From positions 1 to 61,704 of the forward strand of contig JAJFFJ010000154.1 of NCBI GenBank assembly GCA_021776685.1: DNA of 61,704 nucleotides, in the 5' to 3' direction. The stretch comes from Alphaproteobacteria bacterium (GTDB lineage Bacteria > Pseudomonadota > Alphaproteobacteria > Bin65). Shown one piece after another: positions 30,610-39,003 of the stretch. Below the pieces are notes generated by a model. It was not told where the DNA came from, searched no databases, and saw only the letters and a list, made by a program, of their open reading frames with translations. Position 1 is the first letter of the stretch. The number at the start of each line of letters is the position of its first letter. Made by a program: the position numbers and the translations under genes.

Positions 30610-31746
30610 TCACGCCGCCTCGGCCTGCTCGGATATGTATTCCACGCTCTGCATTTCCATCAGGCGTGAGACGGTGCGCTCAAATTCGAAACTGTGGGCG
30701 CCCTCGGCATAGAGATCGGGGGGCGAAACGGCGGCAGAGCAGATCAGCTTGACGCGCCGTTCGTAGAGCGCGTCGATCAGTGTTGCGAAGCGTTTGGCCT
30801 CATTTCGTTGCTCAGGCTTCAGGCGTGGAATATTGGCGACGATGACCGTGCGATAGGCCACTGCAATGGCGATATAGTCCGCCGCGCCCAGGGGCTGCTG
30901 GCACAAATCTGCAAACGTGAACCAGGCGACCCCGCGGGCAGCCTTCGCCACCGGCACCGTCCGCCCCTTTACCGTCAGGGACGATGGGTTGGCCGGCGCG
31001 CCATCCGTCAGATCCTGGAAGGCTTGCGCCAACGCCGTGTCCGCAACCGGGCCCAGCGGCAGGTGGTAAACCTGCATGGTCATCAGGCGGGCCAGGCGAT
31101 AGTCCCGTTCGGCTTCCAGGTGCAGCACGTCCAGCTTCTGCTGGATCAGCGCAATAAAGGGCAGGAACAGCTCTCGTTGCAAGCCGCCTTTGTAGAGATC
31201 ATCCGGCGGCCAGTTGGATGTGGCGATGACAATGACACCGCGCGCAAACAGCGCCTCGAACAGGCGCCCGAGAATCATGGCGTCAGCGATATTCGTCACA
31301 TGGAATTCATCGAAACAGAGCAGCCAGGCGTCCTCGGCGATCTGCGCGGCCACTTCCGGCAATACGTCGTCCACCCTGGCGGCGCCGCTGCGTAAAGCGT
31401 GCAACCGGTCATGGATCTCCAGCATGAATTCGTGGAAATGCACCCGGCGTTTGCGTTTCACGGGTGCTGTATCGAAGAACAGGTCCATCAGCATGGATTT
31501 GCCGCGGCCGACGCCGCCATAAATGTAGAGCCCACACGGCGGCTCCTCGTTGCGGCGGCCCAGGCCCAGCCGGTCAAGCCAGGATCGTTCAACCAGGGGC
31601 TCGTAGCCGTTCAGCGCACGATGCAGGCTCTGAAGCTTTTCCGCCGCGAGTTCCTGAACCGGGTCATGATCCAGCCCGCCTTCCCGCACCCGGGCGCGCC
31701 AGGCTTGAAGGGGGCCCACGCCAGCAGTTGCAGCTACGTCATTCAT
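30610..31746 (-). CDS. zapE: Cell division protein ZapE (AFG1-like ATPase)
   Basis: 378 aa from the ATG at 31746, one base after the stop of the preceding nitronate monooxygenase gene, so re-initiation is likely. The Walker A motif GGVGRGKS is at residues 77-84, Walker B is LLCFDEFHV, and the sensor region is IVIATSNWPP. The RRVHFHEFM motif is typical of AFG1/ZapE. In E. coli ZapE acts at the FtsZ ring, and the mitochondrial relative acts in protein quality control. It is often found next to mdh in alphaproteobacteria; here 3-4 kb of other genes lie between. Confidence 0.95.
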   Translation of the reverse strand: MNDVAATAGVGPLQAWRARVREGGLDHDPVQELAAEKLQSLHRALNGYEPLVERSWLDRLGLGRRNEEPPCGLYIYGGVGRGKSMLMDLFFDTAPVKRKRRVHFHEFMLEIHDRLHALRSGAARVDDVLPEVAAQIAEDAWLLCFDEFHVTNIADAMILGRLFEALFARGVIVIATSNWPPDDLYKGGLQRELFLPFIALIQQKLDVLHLEAERDYRLARLMTMQVYHLPLGPVADTALAQAFQDLTDGAPANPSSLTVKGRTVPVAKAARGVAWFTFADLCQQPLGAADYIAIAVAYRTVIVANIPRLKPEQRNEAKRFATLIDALYERRVKLICSAAVSPPDLYAEGAHSFEFERTVSRLMEMQSVEYISEQAEAA

Positions 31747-31747
31747 G

Positions 31748-32716
31748 CTAGAGCCGGAGATATTTTTCCGGTGCGCCAATCAGCAGATCGGCCGCCTCGG
31801 TCACAACGCGTTCCACCAGCACGGCCGCGTCGGGAATATCCTGGATGAGGCCCGTGCCTTCGCCCGCAATCACCGGCGCAACGCTGAAATCATGCTTCAT
31901 CGCCGCCTGCTTGTATCTTTCGCGCTCCCCTTCCAGATTTTGGATCAATTCGTCGTCGCGGCCTTCCCACTGACGGGCGAAATCATTGCGCAACACGCGG
32001 CCGGTATAGGTTTCAGGCCAGCCCACATCCCGAAGAAGATCGAACAGCTTGCCGCGAATCGTGGCATCGCCGTCTGCTGCAACAATTTCAGCTTTCGCTT
32101 CAGGGCGGCCGCCAGCCTCCTGGGTCGCATAAAACCGGGTGCCCATCAGCACACCTGCCGCGCCCAACATCAACGCCGCAGCAAGGCCCCGGCCATCGGA
32201 GACGCCGCCGGCCGCCACGACGGGGATATCTCCCACTGCATCAACAACCTCTGGCACCAGGGTCAAGGTGGCCCGGCGCTGACCGTGACCGCCGCCCTCC
32301 GTCCCTTGGGCAACGATGATGTCGGCGCCATTGTCGGCGGCACGGCGAGCCTGCCCGACGGTCTGGATCTGGCAGATCAGTTTCGCGCCGGCATCCTTGA
32401 TTTTGCCGGCAAAGGGTTCCTCGTCGCCGAATGACAGCATGACCGCAGGCGGCGCGTGATCGAGCGCGGCGTCGAGCAGGCCAGGGTTGAGCGCCAGGCT
32501 CCAGGTGATGAAGCCGACGCCGACGCGGGTATTGCCGGCGGCACGCCATTGTGTGTCGAGCCAGTCCGCCTGGCCGTAGCCGCCGCCAATCAGGCCGAGC
32601 GCCCCTGCATCCGTCACTGCCGCAGCCAGTTCACCCGTGGCGACGACATCCATCGGCGCCAACAAAATCGGGTGCTCTATCCGCAGAATTTCCGTGAGGT
32701 CTGTGGTGAGATTCAT
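31748..32716 (-). CDS. Nitronate monooxygenase-like (2-nitropropane dioxygenase) protein
   Basis: About 322 aa from ATG 32716. Longer in-frame starts would run into the divergent rhodanese gene and add an unrelated leader. The FMN TIM-barrel pattern is clear: HPILLAPMDVVATGELAAAV, GALGLIGGGY, IVAQGTEGGGHGQR, VVAAGGVSDGRGLAAALMLG and GVLMGTRFYATQEA. The family oxidises nitronates, but many members act on other substrates. It is coupled to zapE by a 1-bp gap. Confidence 0.88.
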   Translation of the reverse strand: MNLTTDLTEILRIEHPILLAPMDVVATGELAAAVTDAGALGLIGGGYGQADWLDTQWRAAGNTRVGVGFITWSLALNPGLLDAALDHAPPAVMLSFGDEEPFAGKIKDAGAKLICQIQTVGQARRAADNGADIIVAQGTEGGGHGQRRATLTLVPEVVDAVGDIPVVAAGGVSDGRGLAAALMLGAAGVLMGTRFYATQEAGGRPEAKAEIVAADGDATIRGKLFDLLRDVGWPETYTGRVLRNDFARQWEGRDDELIQNLEGERERYKQAAMKHDFSVAPVIAGEGTGLIQDIPDAAVLVERVVTEAADLLIGAPEKYLRL

Positions 32717-32830
32717 GGCGCACTTCATACCGTCCGGCGTAGGTGAAGACCAGCAGGCAAGTGCGTCTCCTAGCGGCATTGTGAAATGCTCAATCTTGCA
32801 AGCGCAGCCGAAACACCCCAAATTGTCGAT

Positions 32831-33259
32831 ATGAAACAGATCCTTATTTTCACGTATCTGGTCTTCGGTTTTGCCGGCACGGCGTCAGCGGGTGACCTGA
32901 CCGCCCCTGATGCCTGGGTGCAGGCGAAGGCGGGTACGCTCATCCTGATAGACGTGCGCTCGCCGGGCGAATGGCGCCAAACCGGTATTCCGAAAGGCGC
33001 CAAAGCGATCACCATCCACGACCCCGGCGGCATGGCCGCTTTCGTCGCCAAAGTGAAGGCGGCTGTGGGCGATGACCGGTCCGTTCGAATTGGCCTGATC
33101 TGTGCCGCGGGTGTCCGCTCCCATCGGGCGCAAGCAATGTTGCGGCTGGCAGGATTTACCAATGTGGTCAATGTGCGGGAAGGCATGATGGGACGCAGCG
33201 CCGAATCCCCCGGTTGGCTACGGCGCAGCTTGCCCACCCAGCGATGGTCGCCCGAATAG
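32831..33259 (+). CDS. Periplasmic rhodanese-like protein
   Basis: 142 aa from ATG 32831. It starts with a signal peptide (MKQILIFTYLVFGFAGTASA, cleavage near residue 20). The rhodanese domain shows ILIDVRSPGEWRQTGIPKGA and the active loop CAAGVRSHRA with the catalytic Cys, so it is probably a sulfurtransferase or other thiol-handling protein in the periplasm. One base separates its stop from the next start, so it forms an operon with the solute-binding-like protein. Confidence 0.88.
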   Translation: MKQILIFTYLVFGFAGTASAGDLTAPDAWVQAKAGTLILIDVRSPGEWRQTGIPKGAKAITIHDPGGMAAFVAKVKAAVGDDRSVRIGLICAAGVRSHRAQAMLRLAGFTNVVNVREGMMGRSAESPGWLRRSLPTQRWSPE

Positions 33260-33260
33260 T

Positions 33261-34004
33261 ATGGCCGGACAGGGGCCCAATCTGGACAGCGTGCGCGCAG
33301 CCCTCGTACCCACGGGCGATCTCAGGGCGGCAATCAATCTCGGCAACCCGCTGCTGGTGACCGGTGAGACGGCGGGCGGCGAGCCTGTGGGCGTCAGCCC
33401 GGACATGGCGGCCGAGATCGCCAGGCGTCTGAATGTGGGACTCCGCTATGTACCCTACCCTTCGCCCGGGGAACTGGGAGATGATGCAGGTGCGGACGCC
33501 TGGGACATCGGCCTGATCGCCGCCGAGCCCAAACGCGCCGAAACCATCGACTTCACCGCGCCCTATTGCGAGATCGAAGCGACCTATCTGGTGCCGGAGG
33601 GATCGCCCCTGACCAGCGTCGACGTGGTGGATCAGCCGGGTGTGCGCATCGCGATTTCCGCGCGCAGCGCCTTCGACCTCTATCTCACGCGCACCCTGCA
33701 GCATGCGGAGCTGGTCCGAGCGGAAGGACTCTCCGCCAGCCTGGACCTGTTCAGGGCAGAAGGACTGGACGCCCTCGCCGGCCTGCGTCCCGGGCTGCTG
33801 AAGAATGCGACGGACCATCCCGGCACCCTGGTGCTGGACGGCCATTTCACCACTGTTCAGCAAGCCATCGGCGCGCCGCGCGGCCGGGCGCCCGAAGCAG
33901 CGGTTTTCCTGGAAGCATTTGTCGCCGAGGCCAAATCCAGCGGCCTTGTTTCCGACCTGATCGCGCGTCACGGCGTCACCGGACGGCTGTTGGTCGCCGG
34001 CTAA
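33261..34004 (+). CDS. Solute-binding protein family 3-like domain, no signal peptide
   Basis: 247 aa. The fold is like the amino-acid-type binding proteins: GDLRAAINLGNPLLVTGETA, VGVSPDMAAEIARRLNVGLR, WDIGLIAAEPKRAETIDFTA and YCEIEATYLVPEGSPL. There is no signal peptide or lipobox, and no ABC permease gene next to it, so it may be a cytoplasmic sensor or enzyme-like relative of the binding proteins. It is joined to the rhodanese gene upstream. The stop overlaps the convergent SDR stop by 4 bp. Confidence 0.8.
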   Translation: MAGQGPNLDSVRAALVPTGDLRAAINLGNPLLVTGETAGGEPVGVSPDMAAEIARRLNVGLRYVPYPSPGELGDDAGADAWDIGLIAAEPKRAETIDFTAPYCEIEATYLVPEGSPLTSVDVVDQPGVRIAISARSAFDLYLTRTLQHAELVRAEGLSASLDLFRAEGLDALAGLRPGLLKNATDHPGTLVLDGHFTTVQQAIGAPRGRAPEAAVFLEAFVAEAKSSGLVSDLIARHGVTGRLLVAG

Positions 34005-34744
34005 CGCCCGCCAGACACATTCAGCACGGCGCCGGTGATGTAGCTCGCCCGGCCCGACAACAAATACATGACCGCATCTGCGACCTCTTCCGGCGGTGCC
34101 GCACGGCCCATGGGCACGGTCGCGGCCATGCGGTCGACCCGCCCCGGATCACCAGCTGCCGCGTGAATGTCAGTCTCGATGATGCCCGGCGCAACCGCAT
34201 TGATGCGGATGCCCTCCTGGGCCACCTCTTGAGCGAGCCCGTGGGTCACCGTCTCAACCCCCGCCTTGGAAGCTGCATACCAGACATAATCGCCGGCGCT
34301 GCCCAACTCCGCCGCTCGGGAAGAAATATTGACGATGGCGCCGCCCTGGCCGCCATGACGGGTCGACATCCGCTGCACGGCCGCCCGCAGGCAATAGATC
34401 AGGCCGGTCAGGTTCAGGTCGACGACCTGGCGGATCATGTCCGGATCGGCCTCGTCCAGCCGGCCCGCGAGCCCTGTTGCGCCGGCATTGTTGACCATCG
34501 CCGTCACGGGGCCCAGATCGCGCTCTGCCGTCTCGAATAAAGCCGCCACATCGTCGACCACCGCCATGTCTCCCTGGCAGGCGACGGCCCGGCCGCCGTC
34601 GCTGGCGATATCTGCACAGATGCTGCCCGCAGCCTCCGCATCGCGCAAATAGTTGACCACGACGCCGTAACCGGCGAGCCCGGCGGCTCGCGCCACAGCA
34701 GCGCCAATGCCCCGGCTACCGCCCGTCACGATCATCACACTCAT
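34001..34744 (-). CDS. SDR-family oxidoreductase
   Basis: 247 aa. Classical SDR motifs are present: VTGGSRGIGAAVARAAGL for NAD(P), NNAGATG near residue 87, IVNISSRAAELGSAGDYVWY with the catalytic Ser and the YxxSK element WYAASKAG, and PGIIETDIH. Likely a 3-oxoacyl-ACP-reductase-like enzyme with unknown substrate. It is 3 bp after the SAF-domain oxidoreductase and so is the last gene of a phyH-SAF-SDR operon. Confidence 0.92.
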   Translation of the reverse strand: MSVMIVTGGSRGIGAAVARAAGLAGYGVVVNYLRDAEAAGSICADIASDGGRAVACQGDMAVVDDVAALFETAERDLGPVTAMVNNAGATGLAGRLDEADPDMIRQVVDLNLTGLIYCLRAAVQRMSTRHGGQGGAIVNISSRAAELGSAGDYVWYAASKAGVETVTHGLAQEVAQEGIRINAVAPGIIETDIHAAAGDPGRVDRMAATVPMGRAAPPEEVADAVMYLLSGRASYITGAVLNVSGGR

Positions 34745-34747
34745 GAG

Positions 34748-36109
34748 TTATTCCGCCGCCTGAGCGAAGGCGCCGCCGAAGGTTTCTTCCATCTCCTTGC
34801 GGACGCGGACGGCGGTGTCCGTATTGTCGACCTGTACATCTGCCCAGGTGACAGTCTGGTCTTTTGCCACCGGCCGGATGACCTTGACGTTGCTGGCGAG
34901 GCCGATTGGTAAGGCACCATCGGCGAGCGAGGCGGCGGCAGGCATCAGTTTTGCAGATACGGTGTAGCCGCCTTCGCCGTCCAGCATGTCGCCTACAGCC
35001 AGATCCCGCTTCGCCGTGGCCACCGCATCTGCGCGCCACCCCGTGGCGGAACCTGTAGGCTCCCGCCGGATACCGACGCTCGCGACGCTGATGCCCAACT
35101 CCAATCCGATCAGGTGCCAGCGTTTGTACATGACCGCGTAGCGGCCGGAATCGTCGGTCGCCAGACCATATTCCCGGAAGCAGCGCGCTACATAATCGTT
35201 GGCCGCCTCGAAGGCCACGAAGACGCCGTAGCGGATGTTGTAGTCGATCAACTCGCCGGTCTCGTCGAGCGAACTGATGACCTCCACCTGGCCCTTGTGA
35301 TCGAGAACGCCGCCTTCCGCCATCGGGCGGCAAAGGTTCGGAATCTGGTCAATGCGTCCCGGCGGAAAGTTGAGGCCGTGGGGCGCGGGCGTGAGGCCCG
35401 TAACATTCGCCACGGCGGTGCTTTCGATGGCAGGCTTGGTGCCGTCCAGAAACGAAGTGAACATCTTCGGGTTCATCCCGCCCAGCGCCGCCTGCTCCGG
35501 GCTGAGGCCGTAGCCGTCCCAGACATTGTCCGGCGTGTAGTAGCGGAACTCCGGCTTCCACTTGTGGCCGCGGCCGGCGGCGACCACGTCGAAGCCGGCC
35601 GCCCGCGCCCAGTCCACCAGATCGCAGATCAGCGCCGGCTGGTCACCATAGGCGAGCGAATAGACGATGCCCGATTCCCGCGCCTTCTTCGCCAGCAGGG
35701 GTCCGGCCAGCACGTCCGCTTCCACGTTGACCATGATGATCGATTTACCTGCCTCGCACGCCATCAGCGCGTGACGCACGCCGGCCGGCGGATCGCCGGT
35801 GGCATCGATCACAACTTCAATGGTGGTGCTTGCGAACAGAGCACTCACATCGTCGGTGATCCAGGTGCCACCGGTGCGGCGGGCATCGTCGAAATCCCGC
35901 GCTGCATATTGTTCGGCGGGCCACTCAATCCGCGCCAGATTCTCGCGTGCATTGTCCGGGTTGAGATCGGCAATCGCCACCACATGCATGCCCGGCGTCC
36001 GCAACGCCTGCGCCAGATACATCGACGCGAACTTGCCACAGCCGATGACGCCCACGCGCACCGGGTTGTCGTTGGCCTCACGCTGCTGGAGAAGAGTGTA
36101 GAGGTTCAT
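34748..36109 (-). CDS. NAD(P)-binding oxidoreductase with C-terminal SAF domain
   Basis: 453 aa. The N-terminal Rossmann fold has RVGVIGCGKFASMYLAQAL near residues 18-36, followed by a GFO/IDH- or homoserine-dehydrogenase-like domain (VVIDATGDPPAGVRHALMAC). The C-terminal SAF domain has LAVGDMLDGEGGYTVSAKL and ALPIGLASNVKVIRPVAKDQ. This combination is usually annotated only as an oxidoreductase of unknown substrate. It lies 5 bp after phyH and 3 bp before the SDR, so the three probably work on one polyol, sugar acid or similar compound; that is inference. Confidence 0.85.
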   Translation of the reverse strand: MNLYTLLQQREANDNPVRVGVIGCGKFASMYLAQALRTPGMHVVAIADLNPDNARENLARIEWPAEQYAARDFDDARRTGGTWITDDVSALFASTTIEVVIDATGDPPAGVRHALMACEAGKSIIMVNVEADVLAGPLLAKKARESGIVYSLAYGDQPALICDLVDWARAAGFDVVAAGRGHKWKPEFRYYTPDNVWDGYGLSPEQAALGGMNPKMFTSFLDGTKPAIESTAVANVTGLTPAPHGLNFPPGRIDQIPNLCRPMAEGGVLDHKGQVEVISSLDETGELIDYNIRYGVFVAFEAANDYVARCFREYGLATDDSGRYAVMYKRWHLIGLELGISVASVGIRREPTGSATGWRADAVATAKRDLAVGDMLDGEGGYTVSAKLMPAAASLADGALPIGLASNVKVIRPVAKDQTVTWADVQVDNTDTAVRVRKEMEETFGGAFAQAAE

Positions 36110-36114
36110 TTGCC

Positions 36115-36912
36115 CTACTCCGCCGCGGCCGCAGGCGCCAGTTCCCTGAGGCAGCCGTCCGGCAGTGGTTCAATCGGTGCAAAATCCCGGTGGGCGATCC
36201 ATTCCGGGCGTTTGAACTGGCGGATGTGATTGTCCACGTGGCAGAGCGACAGATATACAATGGAGCGGCCCCAGGGAGACATGTTGGGCGAGGAGGCGTG
36301 CACCATTGTTGAATAGAACATGAGCACGGTGCCGGCCTCGCCTTTGGCGGAGAAGATGCCGGCCTGCCCGGCCAGTTCCGCCACCTTGGCGTTGTCGAGG
36401 GTCCAGAGCGGATAACTGGTGGTCTGCAGGTCGTGCCCTGCTTCGTAGACCCCTTCCCGGTGGGAATGGGGAATCAGCCAGAGCGGGCCGTTGAATTCCG
36501 TCACGTCATCGATAAAGACAGCGATGTTCATGGCGCGGGCCTCGGGCATCAGGTCATCCCGGGCCCAGGTGCCATAGTCCTGATGCCACTGCCAGACATC
36601 ACCGTCGAAGGCCGCCTTGGCGTTGACCTTGTACTGGTGCATGTAGACCGGCCCGTCGAGCAGTTGCATCACCGGTTCCACCAACCGCGGGTGACGGCCC
36701 AGGCGGGCGAAGGCCTCGTTATACTGATGGGCCGCGAAGGCGGTGCGGGCGCTCTTGCTGCCCTTCTCCCGCACTACCTCTTCCCGGTCGAGCGCGTAAA
36801 CCGCCTCGGCATTTTCCGCCAGGACAGCCGCCTCCTGCGCATCGAACAGGTTCGGCAGCATCAGATAACCGTCGCGATGGAAATCCTCGATCTGGGTGTC
36901 GGTAAGTTTCAT
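36115..36912 (-). CDS. Phytanoyl-CoA dioxygenase (PhyH) family protein
   Basis: 265 aa. The Fe(II)/2-oxoglutarate facial triad appears as HQDYG (H-x-D, near residue 107) and a distal His in TMVHASSPNMS. The start TDTQIEDFHRDGYLMLPNLF is the typical PhyH N-terminus. It should hydroxylate a small organic substrate with 2-oxoglutarate and O2. It is the first gene of the phyH-SAF-SDR operon. The promoter should lie in the 138-bp gap to the divergent alcohol-dehydrogenase-like gene. Confidence 0.9.
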   Translation of the reverse strand: MKLTDTQIEDFHRDGYLMLPNLFDAQEAAVLAENAEAVYALDREEVVREKGSKSARTAFAAHQYNEAFARLGRHPRLVEPVMQLLDGPVYMHQYKVNAKAAFDGDVWQWHQDYGTWARDDLMPEARAMNIAVFIDDVTEFNGPLWLIPHSHREGVYEAGHDLQTTSYPLWTLDNAKVAELAGQAGIFSAKGEAGTVLMFYSTMVHASSPNMSPWGRSIVYLSLCHVDNHIRQFKRPEWIAHRDFAPIEPLPDGCLRELAPAAAAE

Positions 36913-37050
36913 ATGTCGCTTCCCGGGGGCTCGACCTTGGGGTCGGGTAGTCTATCTTGACGTCAAAGGTAGCGCGGGCATCCCAATGGAGCAATTGGGG
37001 CGGACCATCAAGCCCGGCGCTTCAGCAATTCAATTCTTGGGGGGAAGAAC

Positions 37051-37977
37051 ATGAAAGCAGCCTATATCGACCGCCACGGCGGACCGGACGTGTTCATCTA
37101 CGGCGACCTGCCGGACCCGATAGCCGCGCCCGGCGAGGTGGTCGCGGATATCCACGCGTCCACCGTGAACGCCGCCGACTGGAAGGTGCGGTCTGGCGAA
37201 TATGGCAATCCGATCCAGACCTTCCCCTATATCCTGGGCCGGGATTTCTCGGGCGTGGTCACGGAACTGGGCGACGGCGTCAACGACTTCGCCATTGGCG
37301 ACGCAGTTTTCGGCGTGCTGGTGCCGGGCCACGAAGGCACCTATTGCGAAAAGGTGGCGGAAAAGGCGAGTGTTCTGGCGCGGAAGCCTGACAGTTTAAG
37401 CCATGCCCAGGCAGCGGCACTGGCGCTCACCGGGCTGACCGCCATCGTCTCCATTGAGCACACCATCAACCTGCAACCCGGCGAATCCATCCTGATCCAG
37501 GGCGGCGCGGGCGGCGTCGCCAGCTTCGCGATCCAGCTTGCCAAGCACATTGGGGCGACGGTCATCACCACCGCAAGCCCGGCCAACCATGATTATGTCA
37601 CGGCCATGGGGGCGGATCAGGTGATCGACTATCACAGTCAGGACTTCACCGAGGTGCTGTCCGGCATCGACGCTGTCTTCGACACGGTGGGCGGCGATGT
37701 GGAGCAACGCTCATTCGCCGTGCTGCGCCCCGGCGGCCGCGCCGCCTTCATCGCCTCTGGCATGACCGCACCGGATTGCCCGCGGGATGATGTGGAGTCC
37801 CTCCGCCCGGCCGTCGGCCGCGACCGGCCCTTTCTGGATCGAATCGTCGAACTTTATGAGGCAGACGCCATCCAGATCCCGGAGATCACAACCTATCCCC
37901 TGAGCGATGCTGCCGAGGCCCACAAGGTTAGCGAAGCGCGCCACCTGAAGGGCAAGTTGGTCTTCAAGCTGCGGTAG
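37051..37977 (+). CDS. NADPH:quinone reductase-like zinc-independent dehydrogenase (MDR)
   Basis: 308 aa. The N-terminal GroES-like domain (YIDRHGGPDVFIYGDLPDP) lacks the Zn ligands of alcohol dehydrogenase. The NADP site is SILIQGGAGGVASFAIQLAK near residues 148-167. Other motifs (FPYILGRDFSGVVTELGDGV) fit the quinone-reductase group. It would reduce quinones or enones with NADPH. It is monocistronic and convergent with the nitronate monooxygenase gene (2 bp apart). ATG 37051 follows a GGGGGGAAGAAC-type site. Confidence 0.9.
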   Translation: MKAAYIDRHGGPDVFIYGDLPDPIAAPGEVVADIHASTVNAADWKVRSGEYGNPIQTFPYILGRDFSGVVTELGDGVNDFAIGDAVFGVLVPGHEGTYCEKVAEKASVLARKPDSLSHAQAAALALTGLTAIVSIEHTINLQPGESILIQGGAGGVASFAIQLAKHIGATVITTASPANHDYVTAMGADQVIDYHSQDFTEVLSGIDAVFDTVGGDVEQRSFAVLRPGGRAAFIASGMTAPDCPRDDVESLRPAVGRDRPFLDRIVELYEADAIQIPEITTYPLSDAAEAHKVSEARHLKGKLVFKLR

Positions 37978-37979
37978 GT

Positions 37980-38993
37980 CTATTCGGCGGCTTCCGCGGT
38001 GACTTGATACGGCGCGCTCTGGCCGGCGAGGCGAGCCTTGGCGGCGTCATACTCGGCGCGGAGTTTGGCGACCACCTCGCCCGCCGGCGCCACTTCCTTG
38101 ACCATGCCGGCGCTTTGCCCGGCGCTCCAGATATCCTTCCAGACCTTTTTGACGTCGCCGTCGCCGCCGAGGCCGGTGGAGCCGAAGTTCATCTTCGACT
38201 TGTCGCCCTCGGGCAGATCCTTCGGATCCATGCCCAGTTCCTCGACGCTTTTCGACAGATAGTTGCCGTGCACACCGGAGAAGAGGTTGGTGTAGACGAT
38301 GTCTTCGGACGTGCTCTCAACCACCATGTCCTTGTGGCGCTGTTCCGCATTGGCTTCTTTGGTCGCGATGAAGCGGGTGCCAAGATAGGCGAGGTCCGCG
38401 CCCATGGCTTGCGCTGCCAGCACCTGGTCGCCGGTGGCCATGGAGCCTGAAAGGATGATCGGTCCGTCGAAGAATTCACGCACCTCCGCCACCAGCGCGA
38501 AAGGGCTCAACGTGCCCGCATGACCGCCCGCGCCAGCGCACACAAGAATGAGGCCGTCCGCCCCCTCCGCCAGCGCTTTCTTGGCGTGGTAAATGTTCGT
38601 GACATCGTGGAACACCAGGCCGCCATAGCTGTGGATCGGGCCCGCGACCATTGTGGGCGCCTGCAGGCTGGTGATCACCACCGGCACCTTGTGCTTCACG
38701 CACAATTCCACGTCATGCTCCAGCCGGTCGTTCGACTTGTGCACGATCTGGTTCACCGCAAAAGGCGCCACCGGCTTGTCCGGATTGGCGGTTTGATAGG
38801 CGTCGAGCTCCGTGGTGATCCGGGTCAACCACTCGTCCAGCATTTCTTTCGGCCGGGCATTGAGCGCTGGAAAAGAGCCGATGATCCCCGCCTTGCACTG
38901 CTCGATCACAAGATCAGGATTCGAGACAATGAAGAGCGGCGCGCCGATCAACGGCAGCGACAGACGGCCTTCAAGGGAAGCGGGGAGTGACAT
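37980..38993 (-). CDS. Nitronate monooxygenase-like protein (second copy)
   Basis: 337 aa from ATG 38993, which has GAGG upstream; longer in-frame starts overlap the CoA-ligase gene. The FMN-barrel pattern includes LPLIGAPLFIVSNPDLVIEQ, HVTNIYHAKKALAEGADGLI-type helices, GGHAGTLSPFALV, and DLAYLGTRFIATKEAN. It differs clearly from the copy at 31.7 kb, so it is not a recent duplicate. It follows the CoA ligase by 10 bp, and the two are probably translationally coupled. Confidence 0.9.
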   Translation of the reverse strand: MSLPASLEGRLSLPLIGAPLFIVSNPDLVIEQCKAGIIGSFPALNARPKEMLDEWLTRITTELDAYQTANPDKPVAPFAVNQIVHKSNDRLEHDVELCVKHKVPVVITSLQAPTMVAGPIHSYGGLVFHDVTNIYHAKKALAEGADGLILVCAGAGGHAGTLSPFALVAEVREFFDGPIILSGSMATGDQVLAAQAMGADLAYLGTRFIATKEANAEQRHKDMVVESTSEDIVYTNLFSGVHGNYLSKSVEELGMDPKDLPEGDKSKMNFGSTGLGGDGDVKKVWKDIWSAGQSAGMVKEVAPAGEVVAKLRAEYDAAKARLAGQSAPYQVTAEAAE

Positions 38994-39003
38994 GGGAACC
39001 TCG

